From positions 124,001 through 188,000 of the forward strand of contig NZ_JAHBZJ010000003.1 of the NCBI RefSeq assembly GCF_019635455.1: a DNA stretch of 64,000 bases, in the 5' to 3' direction. Below, one piece after another: positions 9,577 through 18,795 of the stretch. The translations under genes were made by a program, and so were the position numbers. The notes below the pieces were generated by a model. It ran no database searches. It worked only from the letters and a program-made list of their open reading frames with translations, and was not told the origin of the DNA. Within the stretch, counting starts at the first letter, position 1. Every line of letters begins with the position of its first letter. This DNA is from Sphingomonas sp. Its GTDB lineage: Bacteria > Pseudomonadota > Alphaproteobacteria > Sphingomonadales > Sphingomonadaceae.

Positions 9577-10212
9577 TTATGTTAAATCCGTATCGCTGTC
9601 GGACTTGGCCCCCTGCGGTTCCAGGATCAGCACATTGGCCTCGACCCGCCAGGATTTGAGCCGCGAAAGAAAGTTCATTCCGATGACGTCGAGGTCACCA
9701 AAACTCGGCGCGACGAACACGGTCAGGTCGTCCGTACCCAGCGGACCGATCTGCACGCGTGACGCCTGCGCCCGGCGCGCGTCCACCGTGCCATTCGCCG
9801 TCGATACCTGGACGGGCATGCCGCGCTCGAAATCGATCCCGGCCGCCCGTGCCGTATCGGCGCTGATCGCACTGACGGTCGCGCCGCTGTCGATCAGCAT
9901 CCGGCGCTCGACGCCGTTGATGGTCGCGCGCGCCCAGAAATGGCCGTCGGGCGACATGCGGATGCGAACCGTCTCGCCATCGGCGACCTGTGGTTCTTCG
10001 CCAAGGCCGACCTTCGCGCCCAGCGTCGCCAGTTGATCGCCGATCCGTTCCCGGTTGACGACTATCAGGTACAGCAGGCCACCGATGACCGCCCAGCCGA
10101 CGACCGTCTTCAGGATGAATCCGATCCGCAGCCGGCGCACCGCGAGCGAACTGAGCACCAGCACGAGAAAGCCGACCAACGCGACCAGCTGGACGACCTG
10201 ATCCTCGCTCAA
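9577..10212 (-). CDS. Membrane-anchored retropepsin-like aspartic protease
   Basis: 211 aa. Two hydrophobic segments near the N-terminus (about residues 8-24 and 33-50) anchor it; the remainder is a clan AA (retropepsin-like) domain with MLIDSGATVSAIS, the DSGAT-type catalytic Asp loop. The downstream VIGMNFLSRL is the usual second signature (IGM.fL..l). As in retroviral proteases, a single Asp motif suggests an active homodimer. I know this architecture from the bacterial TIGR02281-type family; the substrate is unknown. It overlaps the upstream hydrolase gene by 4 nt. Confidence 0.85.
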   Translation of the reverse strand: MSEDQVVQLVALVGFLVLVLSSLAVRRLRIGFILKTVVGWAVIGGLLYLIVVNRERIGDQLATLGAKVGLGEEPQVADGETVRIRMSPDGHFWARATINGVERRMLIDSGATVSAISADTARAAGIDFERGMPVQVSTANGTVDARRAQASRVQIGPLGTDDLTVFVAPSFGDLDVIGMNFLSRLKSWRVEANVLILEPQGAKSDSDTDLT

Positions 10213-10973
10213 ACGAACAACTCCATTCCGTCATGGCCCGGCTCGACGCCATTGGGCAGTTCCCGCGAAAGTGTCCGATAATCCATCGAATTGTCCATAT
10301 GGACCAGCACGGTTCGCGGCACGGCGCACTCCCGCGCCCATTGCAAGGTCTGGGCGAGATGTGGATGCGTGGGGTGTGGCCGGTGGCGCAGCGCATCGGC
10401 GACCCACAGGTCAAGGCCGCTGTAAAGATGCCTCATTCCCGTTGTAAATTCATTAAAATCAGTGGCATATCCTACAGATCTTTCGCCGCATTCGAACCTT
10501 AGGCCGGCCGATGTGATGCCGCCATGCGGCTGATCCACCGTTCGAATGGTGATGTCGCCGATCGTCATGCCGTCAACCAGCGGCGCGATCGTCGCGGTCG
10601 CGCGATACGGCCCACCGCCCTCGAACACATAGCGAAAGCGCGCGCGCAGCGACCGCGCCGCGGCATCGGGCGCGAATCCCGGCACCGGCCCGCCGCGTGC
10701 GTGCATCAGCTGGCGCAGATCGTCGATGCCATGGCAGTGATCGGCATGGTCGTGGGTCCAGATCACCGCATCGATATCGCTCACGCCCGCCGCCAAGAGC
10801 TGCGCGCGCATGTCCGGGCTGGTATCGACAAGCACCCGCGTCGTCGCGCTTTCGACCAGGATCGACGCGCGGGTGCGCCGGTTGCGCGGCTCGGCGGGAT
10901 CGCAGGCGCCCCAGTCATTGCCGATCCGCGGAACACCCGATGAGGTGCCGGACCCCAGAATGCGGACCTTCAC
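10209..10973 (-). CDS. MBL-fold metallohydrolase, PhnP/cyclic phosphodiesterase-like
   Basis: 254 aa with the metallo-beta-lactamase metal motif HDHADH at residues 74-79 and the N-terminal GSGTSSGVPRIG typical of the PhnP/RNase Z-like branch. A further His lies in VDQPHGG, and there is a late VLVHMDNSMDY. The family hydrolyses cyclic phosphodiesters; the substrate here cannot be named, and no phn genes are nearby. It sits between tatD and the aspartic protease with 4-nt overlaps on both sides. Bases 10441-10500, inside the gene, are strikingly AT-rich with codons unlike the surroundings. Confidence 0.88.
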   Translation of the reverse strand: MKVRILGSGTSSGVPRIGNDWGACDPAEPRNRRTRASILVESATTRVLVDTSPDMRAQLLAAGVSDIDAVIWTHDHADHCHGIDDLRQLMHARGGPVPGFAPDAAARSLRARFRYVFEGGGPYRATATIAPLVDGMTIGDITIRTVDQPHGGITSAGLRFECGERSVGYATDFNEFTTGMRHLYSGLDLWVADALRHRPHPTHPHLAQTLQWARECAVPRTVLVHMDNSMDYRTLSRELPNGVEPGHDGMELFV

Positions 10974-11749
10974 GCCCGCGTTTTCGCGAACAGCGTGTGG
11001 AAATTGGCGCGGGTCGCCTCCGCCAGTTGCTCAGGATCCTCACCGCGCAGCCCGGCAAGGAAGCGGCAGGTGTCCGCCACGAATGCCGGCTCCCCCGTTT
11101 TCCCGCGATGCGGCACCGGCGCCAGGAACGGCGCATCGGTTTCGATCAGCAGCCGATCGATCGGGAGTCGCGCGGCGGTTTCCTGAAGATCGCGGGCGTT
11201 CTTGAACGTCACGATGCCAGAGATCGAGATATAGAAACCGAGCGCCATCGCCCGGTCGGCAAAGGCTCCGCTCGCAGTGAAACAGTGGATGACCCCCGGA
11301 TAGGCGCCCTTCCCCATCTCGTCCGCCAGAATCGCGGCGGTATCCTCTTCCGCATCGCGGGTGTGTACGATCAGCGGCAATCCGGTCTCACGCGCGGCGG
11401 CGATGTGCGCGCGAAAACTCGCCTGTTGCCGCGCCCGATCGCTGTGGTCGTAATAATAGTCGAGACCCGTCTCGCCGATCCCGACGACACGTGGATGCGT
11501 TGCGCGCGCGACCAGTTTCGCGGTGTCGATATGCGGGTGCTCATCCGCCTCATGCGGATGGATACCCACGGTCGCCCACACATCGTCCTCACGCTCGGCG
11601 GTGGCGACCACCTCATCCCACTCCCGCTCGCGCGTTGCGATATTCAGCATCGCGACGACGCCACTCGCCCGGGCGCGCGCCAGCACCTCTGGCTGCTGCT
11701 CGCCCAACCCCTTGTAATTGAGGTGGCAGTGGCTGTCGGCGAGCCTCAT
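10970..11749 (-). CDS. tatD: TatD-family metal-dependent hydrolase
   Basis: 259 aa, the usual TatD size. The N-terminal metal motif DSHCHLNY (His7, His9) is followed by VGIHPHEADEH, GIGETGLDYYYDHS, PLIVHTRDAEEDT, VIHCFTAS and LLIETDAPFL. These are the successive metal and active-site blocks of the amidohydrolase fold. The family has 3'-5' DNA/RNA exonuclease activity and is implicated in repair and RNA turnover. It lies directly between metG and the MBL hydrolase with 4-nt overlaps, the common metG-tatD-MBL order of alphaproteobacteria. Confidence 0.94.
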   Translation of the reverse strand: MRLADSHCHLNYKGLGEQQPEVLARARASGVVAMLNIATREREWDEVVATAEREDDVWATVGIHPHEADEHPHIDTAKLVARATHPRVVGIGETGLDYYYDHSDRARQQASFRAHIAAARETGLPLIVHTRDAEEDTAAILADEMGKGAYPGVIHCFTASGAFADRAMALGFYISISGIVTFKNARDLQETAARLPIDRLLIETDAPFLAPVPHRGKTGEPAFVADTCRFLAGLRGEDPEQLAEATRANFHTLFAKTRA

Positions 11750-13290
11750 GCCGGCGCGCTCTGCAAGTCCAGGCGGGGGAAGATGCCGGTCGGCGGATCG
11801 AGGCGGAAACCGCCTGACGCCATGGCGTCATACCAATCCGGACCGATCGGATCGGCGGGAGTGCATTCGATCTGCGCCAGCAGTCTTTCGGCGGATTGCG
11901 GGATCACCGGCCAGATACAGATCGCCAGATCGTGAATCGCCCGGACCAGCGTCCCCAGCACGGCGTGCATCCGTTCGGGATCGCTCTTGCGCAGCGCCCA
12001 CGGGGCCTGAACGTCAATATACTGGTTACAGGCAAAGACGGCGCGCATCCACGCCTCCACCGCCTGATTGAGGTTGAGGGCGGCGAAATGGGTGCGGAAC
12101 TGCTCGATCTCCGCACCCACGGTGGCCGCCAGCTCGCCGTCCGCCGCATCGCTCCGGCCCGGTTGCGGCAGCACCCCCTCCAGATTCTTCGCGATGAACG
12201 CCAGCGTCCTCTGCGCCAGATTGCCGAAGCTGTTGGCCAGATCGGCATTGGCCCGCGTCACGATCGCTTCGTCGCTAAAGCTCCCGTCTCCGCCGAAATT
12301 CACCTCCCGCAACAGGAAATAGCGCAACGCATCGACGCCATAGAGGCGCGCCAGCTCGATCGGATCGACCACATTACCGGTCGATTTCGACATTTTCTCA
12401 CCCCGGTTCAGGATGAAACCATGCGCAAACACCTGCTTTGGCAGGTCGATCCCCGCCGACATCAGGAATGCCGGCCAGTACACCGCGTGAAAGCGGACAA
12501 TGTCCTTGCCGATCAGGTGGAGATCGGCCGGCCAGTATCTCGCCAGCGGGCCATCCATTTCCGGATAGCCGATGCCGGTCAGATAATTGGTCAGCGCATC
12601 GACCCACACATACATGACATGCCCCGGCGCATCCGGCACCGGCACCCCCCAGTCGAAACTGGTCCGCGAGACCGACAGGTCGGTCAGCCCGCCCTCGACG
12701 AATTTCAGGATTTCGTTGCGTGACCGTTCCGGCTGGATGAACTCGGGCTGCGCGGCGTAAAGATCGAGCAGCGGCTGCTGATAGCGCGACAACCGAAAGA
12801 ACCAGGTCTCCTCGGCGGTCCACTCGACCGGCGTTCCCTGGGGCGACAGCTTGACGCCGCCCTCCCCCTCGGTCAGCTCCTTCTCCTCGTAAAACGCCTC
12901 GTCGCGGACCGAATACCAGCCTTCATAGCGGTCAAGATACAGGTCGCCCTTCGCCTCCATCGCCTTCCAGATCGCCTGGCTCGCAGCATAATGATCGGCA
13001 TCGACGGTGCGAATGAACCGATCGTATGAGATATTAAGTTCACCAGCCATCGCACTGAAATAAGATGACATTTCATCGGCCAGTTCGCGTGGGGTCATAT
13101 CGCGGCCGCGCGCCGTCTGGGCGATCTTCAGCCCATGTTCGTCGGTTCCGGTCTGAAACCGCACGTCGCGGCCCATCTGCCGCTGAAAGCGCGCGATCGC
13201 GTCTGCGGCGATCATCTCATAGGCGTGGCCGATATGCGGCTTGCCGTTCGGATAGTGAATCGCGGTGGTGATATAATAGGGTTCGGCCAT
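11746..13290 (-). CDS. metG: Methionyl-tRNA synthetase
   Basis: 514 aa. The class I signatures are clear: PHIGH at residues 18-22 and KMSKS at 299-303. The connective domain region (YSVRDEAFYEEKELTEG) lacks the Cys pairs of the zinc-knuckle type, and there is no C-terminal EMAP/tRNA-binding extension, so this is the shorter, zinc-free form. It charges initiator and elongator tRNA-Met. An AT-rich patch with unusual codons lies at 13015-13080. It starts 38 nt after holB and overlaps tatD by 4 nt. Confidence 0.97.
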   Translation of the reverse strand: MAEPYYITTAIHYPNGKPHIGHAYEMIAADAIARFQRQMGRDVRFQTGTDEHGLKIAQTARGRDMTPRELADEMSSYFSAMAGELNISYDRFIRTVDADHYAASQAIWKAMEAKGDLYLDRYEGWYSVRDEAFYEEKELTEGEGGVKLSPQGTPVEWTAEETWFFRLSRYQQPLLDLYAAQPEFIQPERSRNEILKFVEGGLTDLSVSRTSFDWGVPVPDAPGHVMYVWVDALTNYLTGIGYPEMDGPLARYWPADLHLIGKDIVRFHAVYWPAFLMSAGIDLPKQVFAHGFILNRGEKMSKSTGNVVDPIELARLYGVDALRYFLLREVNFGGDGSFSDEAIVTRANADLANSFGNLAQRTLAFIAKNLEGVLPQPGRSDAADGELAATVGAEIEQFRTHFAALNLNQAVEAWMRAVFACNQYIDVQAPWALRKSDPERMHAVLGTLVRAIHDLAICIWPVIPQSAERLLAQIECTPADPIGPDWYDAMASGGFRLDPPTGIFPRLDLQSAPA

Positions 13291-13328
13291 GGCCGCGCTC
13301 TAGAGCAAGCGCGCCCGCGCTGGAAGCA

Positions 13329-14312
13329 TCAGCGTGGTGCAAGCCGTGCCAAAATCCCGCCCATCTCGAACACCGTGGCCTGTGCGTCCAGCGATTGCGC
13401 CAGCGCCTGCGGCCCCAGCGACGCCGCGCGTTCATAGGCGTCGATCGCTTCGGCAAGGGCGCGCCCCTCCCGTCCACGCGCCTGGTACGCGATAAAGGCG
13501 GGGACGCGTGTCAGAAACGCCTCGTATCGCGGCTGCGCCGCCTTCGCGCCCAACGTCTTCGCCAGCCGGGATCGAATGACATTGTCCACGTCGCCCTGCG
13601 CGGCGATCGCCGCCATCTCTCCGTCCAGCGTCGCCAGGTCGAGGCCGGCAAACCCCAGCGCCTTGCCCACCGAGCCATTGCCCGCGCGCACCAGCGCGTC
13701 GATTTCCGCAGCACTCGCATCACCCAACCGCGTGCGGAGCAGTTCGGCGACCTGCGCGTCGGGCAACGGATCGAACCGCAGCGTCCGGCACCGCGACCGG
13801 ATCGTCGGAAGCAGACGCCCCGGCGAGTGGCTGACCAGCAGAAAGATCGTCCCGGCCGGCGGCTCCTCAAGATTCTTGAGCAGCGCATTCGCGGCGCCGG
13901 GGCGTTCGACATCGTCGATCGAATCGATCAGCACCACCCGCCGGTCGGACAATGCCGGTTTGGTCGCAAACATCGGCAACAGCCCGCGCACCTGTGCGAT
14001 CGGGATCGAGCGGGCGAGATTCTGGTCGGGCTTGTCCGGATCCTTGGGCAGCCGCACCAGTTCGCGATAATCGGGATGTGCGCCGCGCGCGATCAGCCGC
14101 GCGGTCATATTGTCGTCGGGCAGGTCGAAATCGCCCGGTAACGGCCCCTGCCCCGCCGCTTCGGCGAGCATGCGCGCCGCCGCCGCGCGCGCGAACGCAG
14201 CCTTTCCCACACCTTCCGGTCCCGCGAACAGCCATGCGTGGTGCAGATGCCCGCTCGACATCGCGGCGCGGAACGCGGCCTTTGCCGCGGCATTGCCCGG
14301 CATTGACGTCAT
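13329..14312 (-). CDS. holB: DNA polymerase III delta' subunit
   Basis: 327 aa, an AAA+ clamp-loader subunit. Walker A-like GPEGVGKAAFA at residues 31-41, then VVLIDSIDDVERPGAANALLKNLEEPPAGTIFLLVSHSP (Walker B/sensor region), matching the delta'/DnaX clamp-loader core. It works with delta and DnaX to load the beta clamp. It overlaps tmk by 4 nt; tmk-holB-metG-tatD is a classic bacterial order. The long Ala/Arg-rich C-terminal part is the collar domain. Confidence 0.93.
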   Translation of the reverse strand: MTSMPGNAAAKAAFRAAMSSGHLHHAWLFAGPEGVGKAAFARAAAARMLAEAAGQGPLPGDFDLPDDNMTARLIARGAHPDYRELVRLPKDPDKPDQNLARSIPIAQVRGLLPMFATKPALSDRRVVLIDSIDDVERPGAANALLKNLEEPPAGTIFLLVSHSPGRLLPTIRSRCRTLRFDPLPDAQVAELLRTRLGDASAAEIDALVRAGNGSVGKALGFAGLDLATLDGEMAAIAAQGDVDNVIRSRLAKTLGAKAAQPRYEAFLTRVPAFIAYQARGREGRALAEAIDAYERAASLGPQALAQSLDAQATVFEMGGILARLAPR

Positions 14313-14932
14313 GGCAGCAGATCGGTCAGCGCGTCCAGAAGCGACGTCGTGACGTCATCCTCGCTCCCGCGCGCATCGATCAGGCGGACGCGGTCCGGCT
14401 CGTCTGCGGCGATCCGCCGAAACTGCGCCGCGACCGCGGCGTGAAATTCCGGCCCGCGTGCGCCAAACCGGTCCGCCGCGCCGCCGTCACGCGCGAGCGA
14501 GCGCGCATGGCCCGCCCCGTCGGGCAGGTCGAGCACCAGGGTCCGGTCGGGCAGAAGCCCTTTCGATCCGAACGCGTGGAGCGCCAGGATCGCGGCATCG
14601 TCAATGTCCTGCGCCCCCTGATAGGCGCGCGTCGAATCGAGATAGCGGTCGCAGATCACCCAGCTGCCCGCCTCCACCGCGGGGCGAATCAGCTTTTCAA
14701 CATGATCCGCGCGCGCGGCGGCGAACAGCAATGCCTCGGCATGCGCGCTCCAGCGATTGACCGCGCCCTGCATCAACAGGCCGCGAATCGCCTCCGCGCC
14801 GTCGGTGCCACCGGGCTCGCGAGTCCGCACGACATGGACGCCCCGCGCCTCCAGCGCCTCGGCCAGCCGCCGCGCCTGGGTCGACTTACCCGCACCTTCC
14901 CCGCCCTCCAGGCTGAGAAAGCGTCCCCTCAC
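14309..14932 (-). CDS. tmk: Thymidylate kinase
   Basis: 207 aa. The P-loop GEGAGKST is at residues 11-18, the DR(Y/H) motif ICDRYLDSTRAYQG follows, and a LID-type segment contains the Arg-rich GHARSLARDGGAADRFGARG. It converts dTMP to dTDP for DNA synthesis. It overlaps dacC by 4 nt upstream and holB by 4 nt downstream, so it is co-translated with the neighbouring genes. Confidence 0.96.
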   Translation of the reverse strand: MRGRFLSLEGGEGAGKSTQARRLAEALEARGVHVVRTREPGGTDGAEAIRGLLMQGAVNRWSAHAEALLFAAARADHVEKLIRPAVEAGSWVICDRYLDSTRAYQGAQDIDDAAILALHAFGSKGLLPDRTLVLDLPDGAGHARSLARDGGAADRFGARGPEFHAAVAAQFRRIAADEPDRVRLIDARGSEDDVTTSLLDALTDLLP

Positions 14933-16095
14933 GCGCCGAACAGCGAGAGGAACCCGGCCCAGGCGCGCCCGAAAAAGCCCGCCTCACCCACATCCGCCGC
15001 CGCGACGAGCGGCAGCCGCTGCTCGGGCATACCGGGGGAGGTCACGACCAGATCGGCGATATGCGCGCCCGCCTTGATCGGCGCCTTCACCGGGCCGTCA
15101 TACACGACGCGAGCCTGGAGATCCGGATTGCTTCCCGCCGGGATCGCGATCGCCAGGTCGCGCGGCGCCACCAGCCCGACGCTCGACGCATCGCCCAGCT
15201 GCACCTGGGCGGTTTCGACCTGCCGCCCCTTGTTCACCAGCTTGCGCGAGGACCAGGCGCGAAAGCCCCAGTCCATGAACTTCACCGACTCCTCGATCCG
15301 CGCATTGAAACTGTTCAATCCCGCGACGACCATCACCAGCCGGCGGCCATTCTGTTCCGCCGACCCGGTAAAGCCATAGCCGGCCTCCTCGGTATGGCCG
15401 GTCTTCAACCCGTCGGCGCCCTTGACGCGGCCCAGCAGCGGGTCGCGGTTCGCCTGGGTGATCGGCGCGCCGCCCATGGTCGAGCCATAGGTAAAGCTCT
15501 CCTTGGAATAGAAGCGCTTGTAGAGATCGGGAAAATTCTCGATCGTCGCCTTGGCCAGCGTCGCCAGGTCGCGCGCCGTGACATAGGTGCGCCCGCCATC
15601 GGGCCAGCCATTGGACGTCCCGAACTGGCTGTTCTTCAGGCCGATCTCGCGCGCCTTCTGGTTCATCAGGTTGACGAACGCCGGCTCGGTCCCGGCAATT
15701 CCCTCGGCCAGCACCACGCACGCGTCATTGCCCGACACGACCATGATTCCGTTCAACAGATTCTCGACGCTCACCTTCGTACCGGGTGAGAGGAACATGG
15801 TCGAACCCGCTGACGGACCATGCCATTTCTTCCAGGTTTCCGGCCTGACGTCGATCTCCTGATCGAGCTTCAGCTTGCCCTGCTTGATGAGGTCGAACGC
15901 CACATAGGCGGTCATCATCTTTGCCATGGATGCCGGTGGCATCCGCCGGTCCGCGTCCTTCTGGAACAGGACGGCGTGGGACGACAGATCCTCCATATAG
16001 GCGACCGGCGCGCTGGTTTCGAACGGCGGCGTCTGCGCGGCGGTGGGCGCGACGGCGGTGGTGAAGGCGGCGGCGGAGAGCAGGAACTTCTTCAT
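14929..16095 (-). CDS. D-alanyl-D-alanine carboxypeptidase (PBP5/6 type)
   Basis: 388 aa with a signal peptide (MKKFLLSAAAFTTAVAPTAA then QT). The three active-site motifs of peptidase family S11 are present: SMAK (Ser56, Lys59), SGN (121-123) and KTG (231-233). It trims the terminal D-Ala from peptidoglycan pentapeptides. A C-terminal beta domain and a final amphipathic stretch (GFFGRAWAGFLSLFGA) match the membrane anchor of PBP5-like enzymes. No clear ribosome site precedes the ATG. It lies 36 nt downstream of the rlpA-like gene. Confidence 0.95.
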   Translation of the reverse strand: MKKFLLSAAAFTTAVAPTAAQTPPFETSAPVAYMEDLSSHAVLFQKDADRRMPPASMAKMMTAYVAFDLIKQGKLKLDQEIDVRPETWKKWHGPSAGSTMFLSPGTKVSVENLLNGIMVVSGNDACVVLAEGIAGTEPAFVNLMNQKAREIGLKNSQFGTSNGWPDGGRTYVTARDLATLAKATIENFPDLYKRFYSKESFTYGSTMGGAPITQANRDPLLGRVKGADGLKTGHTEEAGYGFTGSAEQNGRRLVMVVAGLNSFNARIEESVKFMDWGFRAWSSRKLVNKGRQVETAQVQLGDASSVGLVAPRDLAIAIPAGSNPDLQARVVYDGPVKAPIKAGAHIADLVVTSPGMPEQRLPLVAAADVGEAGFFGRAWAGFLSLFGA

Positions 16096-16131
16096 GGGAT
16101 CAGATCGGGTCCGGATGGTTCGAGGGAAAGG

Positions 16132-17070
16132 TCAGGGAACGGAAACGAGTCGCGCATCGCCATAGCCGCGCCGCGCCACATCCGCACGCGCGCGTTCGGC
16201 GGCGGCATTGCTGTCGAACGGCCCGATCTGGACGAGGTACAGGCCGCGCGCCGGGCGGACGATTCCGCCCAGCTGGCTGGCGAGATCGCGGGCGCGCGCC
16301 GCGTTTGACAGCGCGGCGACCTGGACGAACAGCCCCCGTGTCGCCCGCTGGGCGGGGGCTGGCCGCTGCGGTGTCGGGCGCGACGTTGCGGCGGACGATG
16401 CCGGTGCGGGGGTCGGCGGCTCGGTTCGCGCCGTGCCGCGCTCGCCCAGCCGCTTGCGCAGACCGTTGAGCAGCACCGGGGGCGCGTCGGCGCGCGGCGA
16501 CACGGGGCGTCCGGCGCTCAGCAACGCCTGGTCCTGCGCGGTCACGGTGACCCGCCGTACCCGCACCGGGGGCGTGCCGGTCACCCCCAACTGTTGCGCG
16601 GCGGCGGCGGACAGGTCGATCAGGCCGCTACCCGGTCCGCGAACCTGGATCAGGATCGTGCGGCCGGTGTCGAGCGCGGTGACTTCGGCGAAGCTGCCCG
16701 CCGGCAGGACCGCGCTGAGCGCATAATGCCCGTCGCCCGCCCCGGCGTAGCCGGCATAGCCGACCCGGTCGTACCGCTCTTCCCCCGGGCGCAGCTGCGA
16801 AGATCCTTGCGGCCCCTGGGAAGACGGCGGCGCGCCCTCCATCGTCGGGGACGGCTGCTGGCCGGAATATTGCGGTGATGGCGGTGCCGCCGGCTGCGGC
16901 TGCTGGGCAGGTGGCGCCTCGTCCTGCGGGCGCACGCGATAGGTCGGCGCGCGCTCGGCCGGCTGCGCACCGGCATAGACCGGCGCCGGGGGCAATTCCT
17001 CCAGGCCACCCCGCCCGCCGCACGCGCCAAGCAGCGCGAGCGGAACGACCAGGCTAGTTTTCAACCGCAT
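16132..17070 (-). CDS. rlpA: RlpA-like septal-ring lipoprotein with SPOR domain
   Basis: 312 aa. A lipoprotein signal with lipobox LLGAC (Cys17) is followed by a Pro/Gln-rich linker, a double-psi beta-barrel region (about residues 95-190, ending in IDLSAAAAQQLG) and a C-terminal SPOR domain (FVQVAALSNAARARDLASQLGG...YLVQIGPF), which binds denuded septal peptidoglycan. In catalytic RlpA proteins the barrel contains a VNDRGPF block with an essential Asp; here the equivalent reads IQVRGPGSG, so lytic activity is doubtful. It overlaps mltB by 17 nt. Confidence 0.9.
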   Translation of the reverse strand: MRLKTSLVVPLALLGACGGRGGLEELPPAPVYAGAQPAERAPTYRVRPQDEAPPAQQPQPAAPPSPQYSGQQPSPTMEGAPPSSQGPQGSSQLRPGEERYDRVGYAGYAGAGDGHYALSAVLPAGSFAEVTALDTGRTILIQVRGPGSGLIDLSAAAAQQLGVTGTPPVRVRRVTVTAQDQALLSAGRPVSPRADAPPVLLNGLRKRLGERGTARTEPPTPAPASSAATSRPTPQRPAPAQRATRGLFVQVAALSNAARARDLASQLGGIVRPARGLYLVQIGPFDSNAAAERARADVARRGYGDARLVSVP

Positions 17071-18103
17071 CGGCCAGCAATCCCACCGATAGAGCGTAGA
17101 AGTTCGAGCAATTGTAATCGAGGATCACGCGGTAATTGCCCGTCAGCAGATAGGCTGTCTTTCCCGGCCCGTCCGGCTCCAGCAGCGTTGCCTGGATGTC
17201 GCCATCGGGCCAGCGCCCGCTGCGCGGCACGATCCCCATCGCGCGCCATTCGGCCATCGACCGCCATTGCGAATGCCGTTCGAACACCCGGTTGCAGCGC
17301 GGCGCATTGGTGCGATTGGCCACCGCCGTCCGGTCGAATCCCGCCGGAACATTGACCGCGACGCCCCATGGCTGGCCCGGACGCCAGCCGGCGTTGACGA
17401 AATAATTGGCGATCGAAGCCAGCGTATCGGCCTCGCTCGACCAGATGTTGGCGACGCCATCCCCGTCGCCGTCCCGCGCGAGCCGCAGATAGACCGACGG
17501 AAGGAACTGGGGATAGCCGAACGCCCCGGCCCAGCTTCCCTTCAGCCGGTCGCGCGGAACCCCGCGATCGATCATCTTCATCGTCGCGATGAACTCGGCC
17601 GCGAACAGGCTGCGCCGACGCCCTTCATAAGCCAGCGTCGCCAGGCTGCGTGGCAGGTCGAAGTCGCCGGTATAGGCGCCGTAATTGGTTTCATGGCCAA
17701 AGATCGCGACCATGATCGATTCGGGGACCCCCGTCTCACGCTCCACCTGCGACAGCCGCGCGCGCAGGCGGCGATAGGTGTCGCGCCCGCGATTGATTCG
17801 CGCCGCATCGACATGGCGGGCCTGATAGGGGGCAAAGGCGGGAATCGGCCCGTTCGGACTGCCGCCCGGCTGGTCGCGGTCCAGCTCGACCACCCGCGCG
17901 CTCAGCGTCAGCGACGGCAGCACCATATCGAGCGTCCGGGCGCTCACGCCCTCGCGCAGCGCCTGCTGCCGCAACTCGCCATTGATATAGGTCTGAAAGC
18001 CGGCCTCGTCCTGAGCCACGGCCGGCGACGCGGCAAGCAGCCACGCCCCCGCCACCGTGCCGACCGTCATGATACGCCGTACTAGGCCGCTGAATCCCCG
18101 CAT
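17054..18103 (-). CDS. mltB: Lytic murein transglycosylase, MltB type
   Basis: 349 aa from the ATG at 18103. Longer in-frame starts would run through the tRNA-Ser gene and are rejected. The N-terminus is a signal peptide (RRIMTVGTVAGAWLLAASPAVAQ). The GH103 catalytic Glu is in GHETNYG (Glu138), followed by FDLPRSLATLAYEGRRR and GAFGYPQFLPS. It cleaves the MurNAc-GlcNAc bond to form 1,6-anhydro ends. No lipobox is seen, so it is probably soluble in the periplasm. It heads the minus-strand run, so its promoter must lie near or within the tRNA region. Confidence 0.94.
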   Translation of the reverse strand: MRGFSGLVRRIMTVGTVAGAWLLAASPAVAQDEAGFQTYINGELRQQALREGVSARTLDMVLPSLTLSARVVELDRDQPGGSPNGPIPAFAPYQARHVDAARINRGRDTYRRLRARLSQVERETGVPESIMVAIFGHETNYGAYTGDFDLPRSLATLAYEGRRRSLFAAEFIATMKMIDRGVPRDRLKGSWAGAFGYPQFLPSVYLRLARDGDGDGVANIWSSEADTLASIANYFVNAGWRPGQPWGVAVNVPAGFDRTAVANRTNAPRCNRVFERHSQWRSMAEWRAMGIVPRSGRWPDGDIQATLLEPDGPGKTAYLLTGNYRVILDYNCSNFYALSVGLLADAVEN

Positions 18104-18197
18104 GCCGCCTTTCTGCCACAGCCCCGCCCGGGCATGAACCCCCTGACGCACCCCTCTTGCAGAAAAACCGCCAAACGCCCAAAGGCGCCGGACCAGC

Positions 18198-18287
<90 letters not shown>

Positions 18288-18306
18288 ACGCGCGCCGCGC
18301 GCTTCC

Positions 18307-18795
18307 TCACGGGTCGGACGGCGCCGCGTCGGGCGTCAGCAATGCGAGTGCGGTCCGGATCCATCCGCGCTCCGTTTCGGAAAGACGCGCGGGAAGCCGG
18401 TCCAGCGCGAATGCCGCGACTTCCGCGATTTCCAGCGATCGGCGCGGCGCATGATCGACCCCGGTGAGCAGGAACAGGGTCACCCGGTCATGCTTCCAGT
18501 CGATCCGGTGCTCGAACCGGTCGGCGATTGCGCACCGGCTCCAGCCGCGCAGGCCGATTTCTTCGCGCAATTCGCGCAACACCGCCGCCTCGTCCGCCTC
18601 CCCCCGGTTCGCCTTCCCTCCGGGAAGGTGCCACCCGCGCAGATAGGTGAGGCGGACCAGCACCACCTCGCCTGCCGGGGTCAACGGAACCGCATGGACG
18701 CCGCGCGTATGCGGTCGGGTGAAGAACCAGAGCGCGCGGCGCAGCTGGTGCGCTGCCCCCATCGCGATCCGGACCAGGTTCAATCCGCCACCCAT
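18307..18795 (-). CDS. Nudix hydrolase
   Basis: 162 aa with a complete Nudix box GX5EX7REUXEEXGU at residues 60-82 (GKANRGE...RELREEIGL). This pyrophosphohydrolase removes a nucleoside diphosphate linkage from an unknown substrate. The N-terminus includes FFTRPHTRGVHAV, typical of the Nudix proteins adjacent to serB in sphingomonads as I recall. Its start overlaps the end of serB by 16 nt, so the two are likely cotranscribed. Confidence 0.9.
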   Translation of the reverse strand: MGGGLNLVRIAMGAAHQLRRALWFFTRPHTRGVHAVPLTPAGEVVLVRLTYLRGWHLPGGKANRGEADEAAVLRELREEIGLRGWSRCAIADRFEHRIDWKHDRVTLFLLTGVDHAPRRSLEIAEVAAFALDRLPARLSETERGWIRTALALLTPDAAPSDP

